A DNA stretch of 64,000 bases from Epiperipatus broadwayi. Its lineage: Eukaryota > Onychophora > Udeonychophora > Euonychophora > Peripatidae. The first letter of the stretch is position 1. The number at the start of each line of letters is the position of its first letter. Of this stretch, positions 45,180-57,344 are shown one piece after another. Position numbers and translations under genes: made by a program. The notes under the pieces are model-generated. The model was given only the letters and a program-made list of their open reading frames with translations, did no database searches and was not told the origin of the DNA. The stretch spans positions 6,245,092 to 6,309,091 of the forward strand of contig JAQFVV010000020.1 in the NCBI GenBank assembly GCA_028023455.1, read 5' to 3'.

Positions 45180-46340
45180 GCTTTTTCCAAATATTATTAA
45201 TTTTCTTCTATTCACAATTATCATTTATGCTCTTGGGCCTTTTGAAAATCTCTATAGCTTCTCTTAGCAGTCTCTAGTCATATTGTTCAATTTTGCCAAA
45301 ATGTGTGCTTTATTAAAATTGAATACCATGGTTAGTTAATTTTATGTGTAAATAAATTATTGATAAAATTGGATTTTTCTACAACTGGAAAAATGTGTTA
45401 TTCCTTTCTTATATTTATTCTGTGATTGGTCATTCTAATGTATGATCTTTAGGTCATGGAAATACTTCATAGTATATACTGTGTGTATATTATTTTTCTT
45501 TAAAATATTACTAACTTTATCAGTTACTTCCTTTACATATGGAAGAGCTGTCTTAATTTCTGAAGTATTCTTTTTATATGGAAAAACCCTATTAACAAAT
45601 CCTGTAATTAAAATCATTATGAAGAAGCATTTTTTTAGTAGCATAGATATCTTGGAGAAAATGGCTGTCGTCAAGAGCATTCTTACCATAACGAAGGTAT
45701 CGTCAACACACCACGGTTATAGATGGTTTTTTAACTGCTGATATCAAAATTTTCTTTTTCTAATTTTTTATAAAAATGGAAGCCAGTGCTGAAAAATTGG
45801 TGAACCTATAGCTAAATATGATGTTTGCTTATATATCTGATCATCAAAAACAAAAAAAAAATGTATTCAATAAGCAGGATTCAATCAAACCCACAAAAAA
45901 TCAAGCTATTGAATATGTTTCAAAACTTCAACAGCTTCCTTTAGAGGTACACCAGTAAAAGGCAAAACTGTATTAAAACTTACTGAAATGTCATTCTTAT
46001 TTAATATCTTGGATAAGCTCTAGAAAATGATTTGCATCCTAACATAGGATGCCATTTCTCTTAAACGTGGCTGTAAAAAGAAAGATGGCAAATGAGCTAG
46101 TGTCTGTGTTGATGAACCAACTGCACTTACAATAGATCTCAATGGAATTTCTGGTTTATGGATTTTTGGAAAACTGTATAATTCTGGAAAAAATATTTTT
46201 CTCCTGATGTAAGATAGATCTTAGTTTTTAAATCTAGATCAGTAGCATAAATTAATGCTTTTTTTTTTCTTTTCAAGGTAGGTCATAGGGTCTCTATAAA
46301 ATTTTTTATAAATATTATTATATAGTAAATCTCACTACAA
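45180..46340 (-). pseudogene. Second Penelope-like element (PLE-2): reverse transcriptase and nuclease remains
   Basis: Minus-strand reading gives PLE reverse-transcriptase blocks in order despite indels: SFPKIHKPEIPLRSIVSAVG at about 46190-46130, SFNTVLPFTGVPLKEAVEVL near 45980-45930, an AIGSP block near 45800, PWCVDDTFVMVRML near 45705-45675 (catalytic xVDD, here CVDD) and a thumb segment LPYVKEVTDKVSNILKKNNI at 45545-45485. Below 45300, remains of the nuclease C terminus (REAIEIFKRPKSINDN) are readable. The sequence differs strongly from PLE-1, so it is a separate family. It is not translatable. The 84-codon open frame at 45435-45689 is the thumb part. Confidence 0.75.
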
Positions 46341-46399
46341 ACATTCTTTATAATTTGACAAAGAAGGTCTGAGGAAAGTATGTGTTATGGTACTAAAAC

Positions 46400-46978
<579 letters not shown>

Positions 46979-47212
46979 GTAATAATATTATAATTCAATG
47001 TCTGTACTTCTTCAAAGCAATATACATAATTATATAATTTAATATTTATAAATACAGTAATCAGATATATTTTAAAAGTTTTACTCACTTAGTAATGCTT
47101 TTGACTATCCAGGTAGTCTTTGTCAACTTACACTTTGAAAGGCTAACCTTCTCACAATTCTGTGATCTTAACATTTGCTACCTGTTAATTAAGTCATGTT
47201 TGTACTTGTATA

Positions 47213-47437
47213 TTAGTGCATAGCTTCTTTTATTTTTCTTTTGTTGTTATTTTTTTCAATTTTCAATATTTTAACATTGTTGTAATTGAAGTTAAACCCA
47301 CAAATACATGAATTATTATAGTCGTGAAAAACAGATGCTGAAACATTATTATCTACTTTGCAATTTTGATTCGATTTCTGAACTCTTTTTAACAACAGCA
47401 AGTGCTCTTTAGTTCTTTTTTCCAACATACATCTCAA
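47213..47437 (-). pseudogene. PLE-2 GIY-YIG nuclease fragment, left arm
   Basis: 74 codons: LEKRTKEHLLLLKRVQKSNQ near the start (the R and H region of the fold) and a C-terminal block with NVKILKIEKNNNKRKIKEAM (the conserved E of the fold is in the KEA region). The Y and YIG residues upstream lie in a broken frame at about 47455. Counterpart of 47536-47850. Confidence 0.7.
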
Positions 47438-47535
47438 TTCAGCTATTTATCCACTACCACACCTAACTATCCATTTATAAATGATACAATTTTTTATTTA
47501 TAAATGAGGTTTTATCTTTAGAATTATTTATTAAT

Positions 47536-47850
47536 TTGTTTATAAATAAAAATTGTATCATTCATAAATGGATATGTGGGTGTGGTAGTGGATATATAGG
47601 TGAATCGAGATTTACATTGGAAAAAAGAACTAAAGAGCACATGCTGTTGTTAAAAAAAGTTCAGAAATCAAATCAAAATTGCAAAGTAGATAATAGTATT
47701 TCAGCATCTGTATTTCATGACCATAATAATTCATGTATTTATGGTTTTAGCTTCAATTATAACAATGTTAAAATATTGCAAATTGCAAAAAATAACAACA
47801 AAAGAAAAATAAAAGAAGCTATGCTAATATACAACACAAACATGACTTAA
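47536..47850 (+). pseudogene. PLE-2 GIY-YIG nuclease fragment, right arm
   Basis: 104 codons. WICGCGSGYIGESRFTLEKR near residues 12-31 gives the YIG block with preceding cysteines and the conserved Arg. TKEHMLLL carries the His, and SVFHDHNNSCIYGFSFNY and KRKIKEAMLIY follow, with E and Asn at the end (IYNTNMT). This is the best-preserved PLE-2 nuclease copy in the window, but its reverse transcriptase is absent on this strand, so it is a 5'-truncated insertion. Confidence 0.75.
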
Positions 47851-47910
47851 TTAACAGGCAGGCAGAAAATGTTAAAATCACAGAATTGTGGGAAGGTTAG
47901 CCCTTTAAAG

Positions 47911-47956
47911 TGTTAGTTGACAAAGACTGCAAGGATAGTCGAAAGTGCTACTAAGT
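47911..47956 (+). ncRNA. Hammerhead ribozyme in the PLE-2 3' region, with a U3-A8 core pair
   Basis: Order on the plus strand: TTAG (stem I strand, 47913-47916), TTGACAA (47917-47923, in place of CUGANGA), a stem II of GACT/AGTC (47925-47940), GAAA (47941-47944), and a minimal stem III (AG/CU with a UG loop). The cleavage triplet is CUA ending at 47950, then CTAA pairing with TTAG. Every element is present except that C3 is U and G8 is A. These two residues pair in active hammerheads, so the double change keeps the pair. The left-arm copy (complement of about 47097-47126) has the same TTGACAA but AAAA for GAAA. Confidence 0.6.
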
Positions 47957-48020
47957 TGATAAAATGTTTAAAATATATCTGATTACTGTATTTATAAATA
48001 TTCAATTATATAATTACATA

Positions 48021-49130
48021 TGTATGTATGTAAGGGCAATTGTATATACTTCATGGCCTCTACAACATTAGATTAGTCCATCTTACATGTAAAAAGTATA
48101 TTTGATTTCTTAAATTTTTAAAATGTATTCTCTGTTACAATTTGTTTATATTATACATATGTGTAAATTAATTAAATATCACATAAATATAATGTTTAAT
48201 AATGTTAATATTATTTATTTATGGCTTTTATAGAAATTTTATAATGTTTTGAATGGCAAATGCTTGATGAAAAAATCAATTAACTTTCTGCTAAACATGC
48301 ATGTCCATCATCTGATACCATCAATTGCTCAGGAATATACTTACAAACCATGATCTTAATGCATGACTGCAGTGGCTGTTTATGCTGAACTCTCAACTGA
48401 TTTTCTGAGTAACTAATAATGTCAGATTTAGAAAAGGTATGTTGATTTTTTTATCAACATTAGCGACTCAAAATATCCAAAAATTCCTGTAGAGGGCGTA
48501 GGTAAATAACATTAGCATTATTATTTATATATCCTTTTTGTTTTAAAAAAAGATTAATGTGTTTACTTGTTTTATTTCTGGACATAAAAACATAATTTAA
48601 ACCTAAAAATCAAAAGAATACACTAAATATAAAAATATAAATGGATAATAAAAAAGACAAATTACAAAATTTAAATACTGGATTTTTCTTTGGGATTACC
48701 CAAATAAAGCTAGGACATTAAACACTGTAACAGATTTCACAAAATATCATTGAAATTTTTTTAATTTTCTATAAAATATCTTTTTATAAAGATACTTTAT
48801 ATAATTTGGAATAGGCTGAAGAAGTTTATTCACAATAGTCAAACATGTTTTCACAAAAAAGTAAATTGTTAGTTACTCAGAATATCATGTGACATTTCTA
48901 TACCAGAAGTAACAAGGTGAGCTTTAATGCAAAATTCTTTAGAAATCATTTTATCAAAAGTCTTTCAATGATGAATAGACAAGAACCACTTCTAATATTT
49001 TCTAACTATTTTATCATCAATATGATGTTGTTATATGATCTCGAGTACTTCTGCCATAGCAAAAAGTAGCTTAATCCATTATCATTTCAAGTATATTGTC
49101 TATACTGAACTTATATACAAAACTTTATAT
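48021..49130. other. AT-rich spacer
   Basis: No gene seen. Composition is slightly more mixed at 48300-48520 without an extended frame. Confidence 0.35.
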
Positions 49131-49194
49131 AATTACAAGGGATTTGAACTTGCCTTTCAATCTTTAAAGTCTGAGTTCAAATCCATTATTACAT
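49131..49194. repeat. Short inverted repeat sharing the H3-family terminus
   Basis: ATTACAAGGGATTTGAACTT at the left is mirrored by GTTCAAATCCATTATTACAT at the right. The same terminus occurs at 57164, 57322 and 62256. The GTTCAAATCC word resembles a tRNA B box. Confidence 0.5.
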
Positions 49195-49495
49195 TAAGTA
49201 CAGTATAAACAATATACTTGTATTTAAATATTATTACTGTATTCCAACCATCCTTCCATATATTAAAATGGATATATTAAGGTTCTATACATAAAGGGTC
49301 AGAATGACTTAAAGTTAACATAGGTATGACAATAATATTGGCATTAGTGAGTGCTTTGAGCATTCCATCATCAGATTTTCAATGATATGGATGGTTGAAG
49401 AATTGGAGGGTGGAGAAGATTGAAGCCTATCCATTAAAGTTTGAAGATTTGTTGTCTTAATAAGTGAGCATCGATTATATATATGTATGGGAAAT

Positions 49496-49556
49496 AATGA
49501 TCTGGACCAACTGATGAGTGCTGTTTCAGCACAAAGTACATACATTGGATATCATT
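49496..49556 (+). ncRNA. Decayed hammerhead copy (H3 family)
   Basis: CTGATGA at 49511-49517 and a stem II GTGCTG/CAGCAC with a TTT loop are intact. Stem I pairs well (CCAA with TTGG, AATGAT with ATCATT). The GAAA box has lost its G (AAAG at 49533-49536) and the stem III/cleavage U is C, so it is predicted inactive. Stem I differs in sequence from the 25.2-kb copy but still pairs. Confidence 0.6.
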
Positions 49557-49559
49557 TAT

Positions 49560-50549
49560 CTTTTTTACATGTATGTGTTCATGTGTATTGATTATATAAG
49601 ATTTATTGGATAAACATAAGGAGCTTAAAAGAATGAGTTCAAATCTAATTATATTTTACTTTTATAATTATTAATATTGGAAAACATTAATCTCACATAT
49701 TAAAAAAATAATTAAATATTTCAAATAATAATTATACTAAAAATGATTTATTTTACAGTAGAAATATATTCAAACTGAAGGCAGCATATAGGAAAAATAA
49801 CTGTACATTATAAGACTAAACTTAGTTATATCTAATGATCTAGACAGGGGTTAATCATTTTTCGAGGCCATTCTTGAAAATAAAGATTATAAAAGACATT
49901 TGTGGAGTGAGAGAATAACCTCTACTTTTCAGTATGTTATGTATGTGTGATAATAATATATCTTTAGTTTAGGTTAACATTTATGATCATATACGAATCC
50001 TATATTTAAAATTGTGTCATAACTTATTCTGCAATTTATTATCTAATATTTGTCCCCACAGTATTAACATGGGAAATTATCTATTTCTCATTGATAGATA
50101 ATGAAAAATGTTGATCCTTGAAACATATGCTCTGCACAGTAATTGGTTAATTTTTATTTTACATCGTAATTTGAATGTTTAACATGTATGTATTCATTTG
50201 ATAAAAAAACTTTAATTTTTTTTTTGTTATAATATGTTATTATAATTTCTAATTTAGTGTTATTCATTTAAAAAATAAAGTTAATACTTATTAATTTTTA
50301 AAAGTATAAATATATTAGGATTTATATAATTTTGCTTTTATATTATTTATCACCATGGTAAATGATTTATCTACACTATTAATATTTCGTGATTTATAAT
50401 TTGTTATATCTTTGGTTCAGTATTTAAAAGTGAACGGAGTTATAATATTACCATAGGATATGAACTATTATTCATAGCCAGTTGTAAAAAAGTGATAAGT
50501 CTAAAACATACGTTCTGCAGAATGAATTTATTATTTTTTTATTTTACAA
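49560..50549. other. AT-rich spacer
   Basis: Nothing recognised. Confidence 0.35.
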
Positions 50550-51068
50550 TAATCTGAATACATTAAAGATCAGCCTTCTCAAGCTATTGTGCATGCACTT
50601 TTTACGAGTGTTAATAATAAATGAATACTTTCATTCCCAATACAAGATATAGTATTTTTGAAAGAATAAAATGAATCACTTATTCTTTCCAACCCAAATG
50701 CTTATATATGGGAAAATCTTAAGTACTGGAAATGAAAGCAATGAGGATAAACCATTCACTTTAAATTACTGATTACGATGTCTGAATGAATGATGTCTGC
50801 GAAATTATCTAGAATTTACTAAACATCATTCTCAAATGAAACTTACACATATGTAAACAAGCATTTATTTTTATAGTGATATGTCTTTATAAATTGTAAT
50901 ACATTAAAGATCAGCCTTCTTAAGCTATTTGGCATGCGCTTTTTACGAGTGTTAATAATAAATGAATACTTTCATTCCCAATACAAGATATAGTATTTAT
51001 GAAAGAATAAAATGAATCACTTATGCTTTCCAACCCAAATGCTTATATATGGGCAAATCTTAAGTAAT
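50550..51068 (+). repeat. Segmental duplication, two copies of about 165 bp
   Basis: Copies at about 50558-50724 and 50899-51065 share GAATACTTTCATTCCCAATA, ACATTAAAGATCAGCCTTCT and CCAACCCAAATGCTTATATA in the same order with few differences. A unique spacer of about 175 bp lies between them. Confidence 0.8.
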
Positions 51069-51571
51069 GTCTAATGTAATAATCTATTTGATTGGTTAGA
51101 AACTTTACAGTTATTTGACTTATTACTTGATTATAATTTCTACTTTAGTATTGTAAAAATCTCAAAGACAATCTTAAAGAGTATTTATCGTTATTTTTTT
51201 TAAATAGGATAAGATTGATAATGGATTGCGAGAACAGCTAGAAACAATGTTTTCTTTTACAAAAACAAAATATGTAGAGGGAATCAAAAGATAAGAGATA
51301 TCAAATAAACGGACTAAAAGATGAATATAAACATATTTGTCTTTGAAATGTATAATTATCATCAAAACTTATAATTACCTTCTTTGTTCTCTCTTTTTCT
51401 CTCTCTCCCACTCTTTTGTTTCGTGGAGTTAAAATGACTGTACTTATTTATAAATTGCTATGAATAACTTTATCTACCATAGCATAAAACACTTTATCAC
51501 AATTCACAAAACTCCGATTGAGTTTTATACAACAAAATCTATGTTATTAAAAATGGAGGTTATAATGTTAT

Positions 51572-51931
51572 CATCATCATTATCAACCATTATCAATCCA
51601 CTGCAGGATGAAGATTTCTCCAAGTTTAATCCATCTTCTCTGATCTTTAGCTTCTCTTCTCCACATCAGCCCTGCACACTTTCTTATTTCATCCATCCAT
51701 TTCACATGTGGTCTCTTTCTGGGTCTTTTACAATTTCTTGGAATCCAGTTTAAAATTTCAATTGTCCATCTATTATCATCTCTTCTAACAATATGTCCAG
51801 CCCAACTCCACTTCAATCTTTTAATTTTTTCAATGAGGTCAGTAACACCTGTTTGTTCTCTTACCCATACATTGCGTTTACAATCTCTTCTTGTTACTCC
51901 CAACATACATCTCTCCATACTTCTTTGAGTG
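51572..51931 (-). mobile_element. 5'-truncated RTE LINE with 9-bp target-site duplication
   Basis: The 3'-terminal 360 bp of an RTE. On the minus strand it encodes MERCMLGVTRRDCKRNVWVR, WAGHIVRRDDNRWTIEILNW and an intact C terminus (KWMDEIRKCAGLMWRREAKD), the part that is frameshifted in the copy at 26832. It ends with the CCATTATCAATCCACTGCAG segment and ATC repeats. TAATGTTAT at 51563-51571 and again at 51932-51940 is a perfect target duplication. Severe 5' truncation is typical of LINE insertion. The 111-codon frame 51583-51918 is this fragment and not a gene. Confidence 0.9.
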
Positions 51932-51940
51932 TAATGTTAT

Positions 51941-52480
51941 ATGGTAAGTTATATCTTGGTTGTTCTGATAACAGATAAAAAATTCTTTGCTGCAATACGT
52001 ATTTGTGTTAATAAGATTGAGTCTAAATGATGCATATTTAATCATGCACATAATCACCGACAAAAGAAAACGCAATATTGTTATCGAATATTTTCTTTTA
52101 AAAGAAAAATAATTACTACACTACAATAAACTTCAACACTGACATGTTAATCTACAAAAAAAAAAAAATCAAATCACTTTAGTTAAATCCATCTAATGCT
52201 TTTATTATCTTTGTTAAAAGGAGAGAAGAGAGAGAGAAAGAAAGAGATAAGAATAAACATTGACTTACATCAATGATTTCATTGATTTTAATCTTAAGTT
52301 GATTTTTTTCCACTCATATTATTTTCAAATTTTCTTTATTTTCATCTCATATTACTTTATTTATAAATCTTTATTGATTATACTTTGGTATGAGTGTGAT
52401 TAATTCTATTTCATTTGCAAAGATCTTCCAATATTTGCAAACCAAAGTAACCTTTATTATACACACACATATAGTGACAT
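51941..52480. other. AT-rich spacer with a purine tract
   Basis: A GA-rich tract (GAGAGAAGAGAGAGAGAAAG) lies near 52221. No gene recognised. Confidence 0.35.
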
Positions 52481-52492
52481 TTTTGTTTTCAG

Positions 52493-52600
52493 AAGAGTTT
52501 TCATCGAGAGAGAAAGCAAATTCATCTGTCATGTCTACGATCTGCTTTTCAATCTAGGCTGGATAAAACAAAAATTCTTTCAGATTTTAATCAAACATAG
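52493..52600 (+). other. Candidate terminal exon, unassigned
   Basis: A strong acceptor-like site (ATTTTTGTTTTCAG ending at 52492) is followed by 35 open codons (KSFHRERKQIHLSCLRSAFQ and on to a TAG at 52598-52600). An AATAAA is at 52719-52724. Composition is less A/T-rich than the flanks. I do not recognise the peptide and see no upstream exon. It may be chance. Confidence 0.22.
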
Positions 52601-52759
52601 AGGGTTCCTTCAAAAAGCTTGTCAGTAGTCAGTCAACCCAGTTAAATAAACGGTTACCTGGCTATTCTAAGATGTAAGATAAAACAGACTCAGTATCTAA
52701 CATTTGACAACTGTGATAAATAAAGCTTCTCCTTTGCAGTTTCTCTGTAGACGGTTAAT

Positions 52760-55700
52760 GTAGAAGCCTTTGCTCTGCATAGATTATTTCATCTACTTTT
52801 TATTTATTATTTAAAAAAAAATATTGTAGTCTTTCTCTGCTATATTTATAAATTAAAATTATTTTTCATAAGTGTCTAAGTTTAAACATATATAATAATA
52901 AATTATAATATTACAAGTCAGTGTTTATATTTAAACTGCAATTTCAAAAATATTATTAAAACATGGGCAAACATGGTTAGTTGCTTGGAACGTCATGTGA
53001 TATTTGAGCATTCAAGTGGCAGGATGAACACAGCAACAAATATTTAAGAATTGCTCTCTGGTTTATTAAGTTCAATAACCTTGAATGTTATAGATAAATC
53101 ATGCTATATTTTCAAAAACGTTATGTTCTGTATCTCATATTACTGAGTTAGGTCTATGAAGTACTGCACCATTTTTTTCATATCAGAAGAGATTGGTCTC
53201 TAGGTCAGTATTGCCTGAATTATATAGCATCTTTCTGTAATGATAATAATCCATCAACATCTTTTTTTTTAAAAATCAGTCTATAGTCATAAACTATCAT
53301 AACATACATTTATTATCAATTTTTTTTAAATGCACTTTTAAAATGTTGTCACACAATTTAAGTACACTTTGTATTTCTTTTGGAAATAGAATAAAAATTA
53401 TCTTTCCATAATTGGTATCATCTTTATTGTGCAATGCATAACAATGTATAATTAATACACTTGGGAACAAATATTGTGATGATATTGGACATAGCTTTTT
53501 TTAATCATTCTTTTTCAGCCATTTTTAATATTTTTTCTCATTAAATTTAATTTGCCAGTGAAAACATAAATTAACATGAATACTAAAAAATCTGAAGATG
53601 TCAGTAGCTTATGGAACAAATTTTGAAGAAAGTGTCCCCCCCCCACCATTTATACTTTTTATCATTTCATTCATTCTTTGATCTTACATATGTTAACAAA
53701 CTTAAACATATTCTCATCATTGTTCTGATCAAACTTCAAAGAAACATTAGTTTTCCAGACTTTATTTAAATAATTATAACTAATTTCACAAAATATTTCT
53801 ATAATAATCAATAAAAATTAAATATTTTCATGCTTACAATTATATTTACTTGAAATACTTATAATTTTAAAAAAATTTACATTAAATAAATGATTGGATG
53901 CATTAAAAAAATTTGTGACCAGTAAATATATATTTATGAGCTATCAAAATTCAGTTATGCTGATCTTTGGTAAAAATTGAATAATTATAAATATAAATTT
54001 TAATTTTAAAACAGTATTTGGTAGATTTGTGATTATTTTATTTAGTCAGACTCTAAGATCAATCTTTAAACAACAAACATTTTGTTCATTTACTTATCAA
54101 TTTTAGTGTAGTTAAGCAATAAAAAAAATTCAATGTAGTTCACATTATTGTTATTATTTTAGTATTTGTAAGATTCAAATATTATTTGTTAAGAGAATTT
54201 TTCATTTGTAAATATAAATTTCTAATAAAGTAAATTGAATTTATTGAATTCTATGAAAGAATAAAGATTTAAATGCTAAAATAAAATTTGAACTTTTGCC
54301 TCAAATTATCACTAGTCTTTGGCAAAAAACAATTGCAATGTAAAAGGTTTTAATATCTGCGCAAAAAGTATGAGTTTCTTAATGCATTATTGGTGCTATT
54401 TGTAATCTATTGAACAATTTTGAACACATTATATATTGATGGCAGTGATACTAAAAAAATGAAATTATTAAAAAGTCACATTACTCTTTATTTAAATCCA
54501 TGACTAAAATTCTGTTTAAGTAAATGTTAAAGATGCTAGAAAGATGCTTCCTGAAATTTTATGATAACTGAGATTTCAGTTCATGGAATGATTTTAAAAA
54601 AGCAAAATAACAAAAGAAAATATAATTTTTTAGCTATCTCCAATATGACCAATTATTACTATAAACATGATTAGATTCATACATATTTTTTATACTTTAA
54701 TTATAGTTTTGGATAATAGATGGAGCATCTTGTACTTTAAAAACAGCTGCATTGACACTATAGTAAAGATTATTACACAAAGAAAATCTTTCAGTGGGTG
54801 CATTAAGGGTACATTAAAGCTATGATTAAAGTTTACTAAACATAAATTGAAAATATTATTTATTTGCACAATTTTAAATCAGTAATCTTATAATTTGTTT
54901 CTACCATATTCAAGTTAATAATAAATTTTAGCCATCCGTTATAAATTATATTTCTTTATTTCATTTTTATTTTATATAATTACATTTATAAATTGTTGTT
55001 TTTTAAAAAATAAAAAAAAAAAAAAAATTCAAAGTTTTAATAATATAGATAGATAATTACAAAAATAAAAAAACTTTGATAATATAATGTAAAATGCAAA
55101 TAAATAAAGCTTTAAAATGTGCATTGAATATTAAATAATTATTTTTTGTAATATTTCATTTTAATTTAACAAATTGTGATTTGGGGAATGCCATTTTTAG
55201 TTTAGATAAAATTGGAAATGGTAAACTAAAAATTGAGAAATTATCTTCTTTTTTTTTTAAAAAAAAAAATTATAGTAACTGACAGTCATTAATATATACT
55301 GTACTTATCCACAAGTCATTAGTTTTATTTTAATTAATATTATGCTTAGTAAAATGTTTATTAACTAATTAGATTTTTCAGTTTTAAATTGGATTTTTAA
55401 CTTTTTTTATATAGTTTAAATTTAGAGTGATAAATTTAATTTTTAATCTTAGAAAATCATTATAATTCATATTTATTTTACAAATTTTTTTATTTATGAG
55501 GTGTTTTAAAAAATTAATTGAACTTATTGTCTGGGGTAAGCCTATACCATTATATATAAAAATAATGATAAAATTAATATAGTTTTATTACACCATCCAA
55601 AATTAATTTTACAAATGTACTGAAGCAAGTGGTTGAAAAAAAAGTGTCATTTCTCTATGGTGTTCAGCAAAAAATAGAGAATAGATCAAAGCTCTGTTAT

Positions 55701-55912
55701 GTTAAAAACAAAAAATTTTTGATTTCTTGTGATTCTAACTGCCATCTGTTAAAAATATATAACAAATACTGCAATTTGCCATTGGACACTCAAAACTAAG
55801 TACATGAATTAACAAATCAATCAGAAATAGTTCTCACTTCTGATAATGTGTACAAAGTAATGAACTAAAAGTGATTATAATGCTAAAAATATCAGAATGT
55901 GCATAAAATAGC
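52760..55912. other. AT-rich region without recognised genes
   Basis: Very A/T-rich, with an old repeat piece near 52977-53045 (see the 19060-20030 entry) and a C10 run near 53635. No coding signal. Confidence 0.35.
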
Positions 55913-55940
<28 letters not shown>

Positions 55941-55943
<3 letters not shown>

Positions 55944-56397
55944 CTTCAACCTTAATATTATGTGCCTTGAGTGCTTAATTTTACCACAAGAGGGACCTCT
56001 GCAATTCTTAACACAAGATTATGACTTTATAAAAATAAAAATGACTCTTATCTTTAACCTATTTTCTAATTATATAGGCAAATCTAAAGCATTTTTATTT
56101 GAGAGTGTGAACCTAGTAAGTTCTCCACTAATTAAGTCTACTACTTGTTTAGAAATCAACATTTGTGAAATCTTTCAATTCACAGTGAATTAATATTTAA
56201 ATCTTATAATTAGAAATATTTCGATTCAATTTAAAGTTGTAAACATTAATTCTTATTTGGCTATGTAATTAGAAAATAGGTTGAAGATAACAGCTGCTCT
56301 TATCTTTATAAAGTTGTAACCATGTGCTAAGATTTGTAGAAGCCCCTCTTGTGATAAAATTAAGCACTCAAGGTGCATAGTATTAAGGTTAAAGCCT
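55941..56397. mobile_element. TA-flanked MITE (Tc1/mariner-like)
   Basis: Inverted arms of about 150 bp are separated by about 160 bp. The left end AGGCTTCAACCTTAATA is mirrored by TATTAAGGTTAAAGCCT on the right, with matching inner blocks such as GAGTGCTTAATTTTA against TAAAATTAAGCACTC. TA lies on both sides (55939-55940, 56398-56399). No transposase; the 77-codon frame at 55960 is arm sequence. The left flank is a (TA)n array. Confidence 0.7.
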
Positions 56398-56419
56398 TAT
56401 ATGTATTTATGAGCTGACC

Positions 56420-57160
56420 AAGTGCTTAATAAGAATTAATGTTTATAAAAGAATTAAATAAATTTTCAGTTGGCAAAGTTAATTTGATTGTTACAATTTA
56501 TTAAAGCATCACATAAAACTTAGAAAAGAATCCAGGTATATCCAAATAAACTTATTTTTTTGTGAACTATAGAAACCTTATGGCAATCAATCTAAGAACT
56601 TCTAGCTCTTGAGTCACAATTTTTGGCTTTACACTAACATTATTATATAAATTAATAATATACAAAAGTTTAGAGTTTATGATGTAAGTTAAAGTTTGAA
56701 GTAGTAAAATAATTTATTAGAGATCACAAAAAAAAAAAAAATATGTTGGTGATTTAAGGTTATTTGTTTATCATAGTATACTATTGCCTAATTATTCTCA
56801 CCTGCCTTTGAACAAAAAACATAATTTGTAGAGATACGAAACTATGGAAATAAATTTAATAATTTTGTCCTACAGAAAGACATAAAATAAAGAAAGAATG
56901 TGATGCAGAATAAATTGATGGGTCACAGCCTAAATTAAAGAAAGCCTTTTTCAAATAAAAATTGTTAAAAGTAAAGGATACATTAGAAGATCTACATCTT
57001 TCAAAAACATAAAATATCGCCATATAATAAAGAAATTTTATTACCTCAGAAATCATATGTGACTTTAAATATTGTATTATTAACCTTTTTAAAACCTAAT
57101 AAACATAATTAAGCTTAATTCTAAGCCTATGTAATTTGCTTATGCTGAATATTATTTGTA
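56420..57160. other. AT-rich spacer
   Basis: Nothing recognised; the 66-codon minus frame at 56856-57056 has no coding character. Confidence 0.35.
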
Positions 57161-57163
57161 TTT

Positions 57164-57322
57164 GTAATTAGAGGGATTTGAACTTGAGATTTTTCATCTA
57201 TTCATCCTCCACTCCATCTCAATCAACCAATACAGATGATCACACACAGTGGTATTGGTTGCTTGAGATAGAATGGGGGATAAATAATCTACAAAATCCA
57301 AAGTTCAAATCCATCTAATTAC
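57164..57322. repeat. Hairpin repeat with H3-family termini
   Basis: GTAATTAGAGGGATTTGAAC at the left is mirrored by GTTCAAATCCATCTAATTAC at the right. The arms include CTCAATCAACCAATAC and its near-complement GTATTGGTTGCTTGAG. Shares its left arm with 62256-62330. The hammerhead core is missing here. Confidence 0.65.
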
Positions 57323-57344
57323 ATAATGAAGCTTAAATGTATAT

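Larger units (their letters stand above)
47026..48020. repeat. Large palindrome of PLE-2 nuclease and 3' region
   Basis: The left arm (about 47026-47502) and right arm (about 47539-48020) are imperfect inverted copies of about 480 bp around a 36-bp centre. Outer edges share AATACAGTAATCAGATATAT and its complement; inner edges share ATTTATAAATGATACAATTT and its complement. Each arm holds the same GIY-YIG fragment and the same 3' segment with a hammerhead core. Such head-to-head copies are typical of PLE insertion products. Confidence 0.85.

Noticed and set aside
45442-45741. 99-codon plus-strand frame
   Set aside because: Antisense to the PLE-2 thumb and CVDD region, which is readable on the minus strand.
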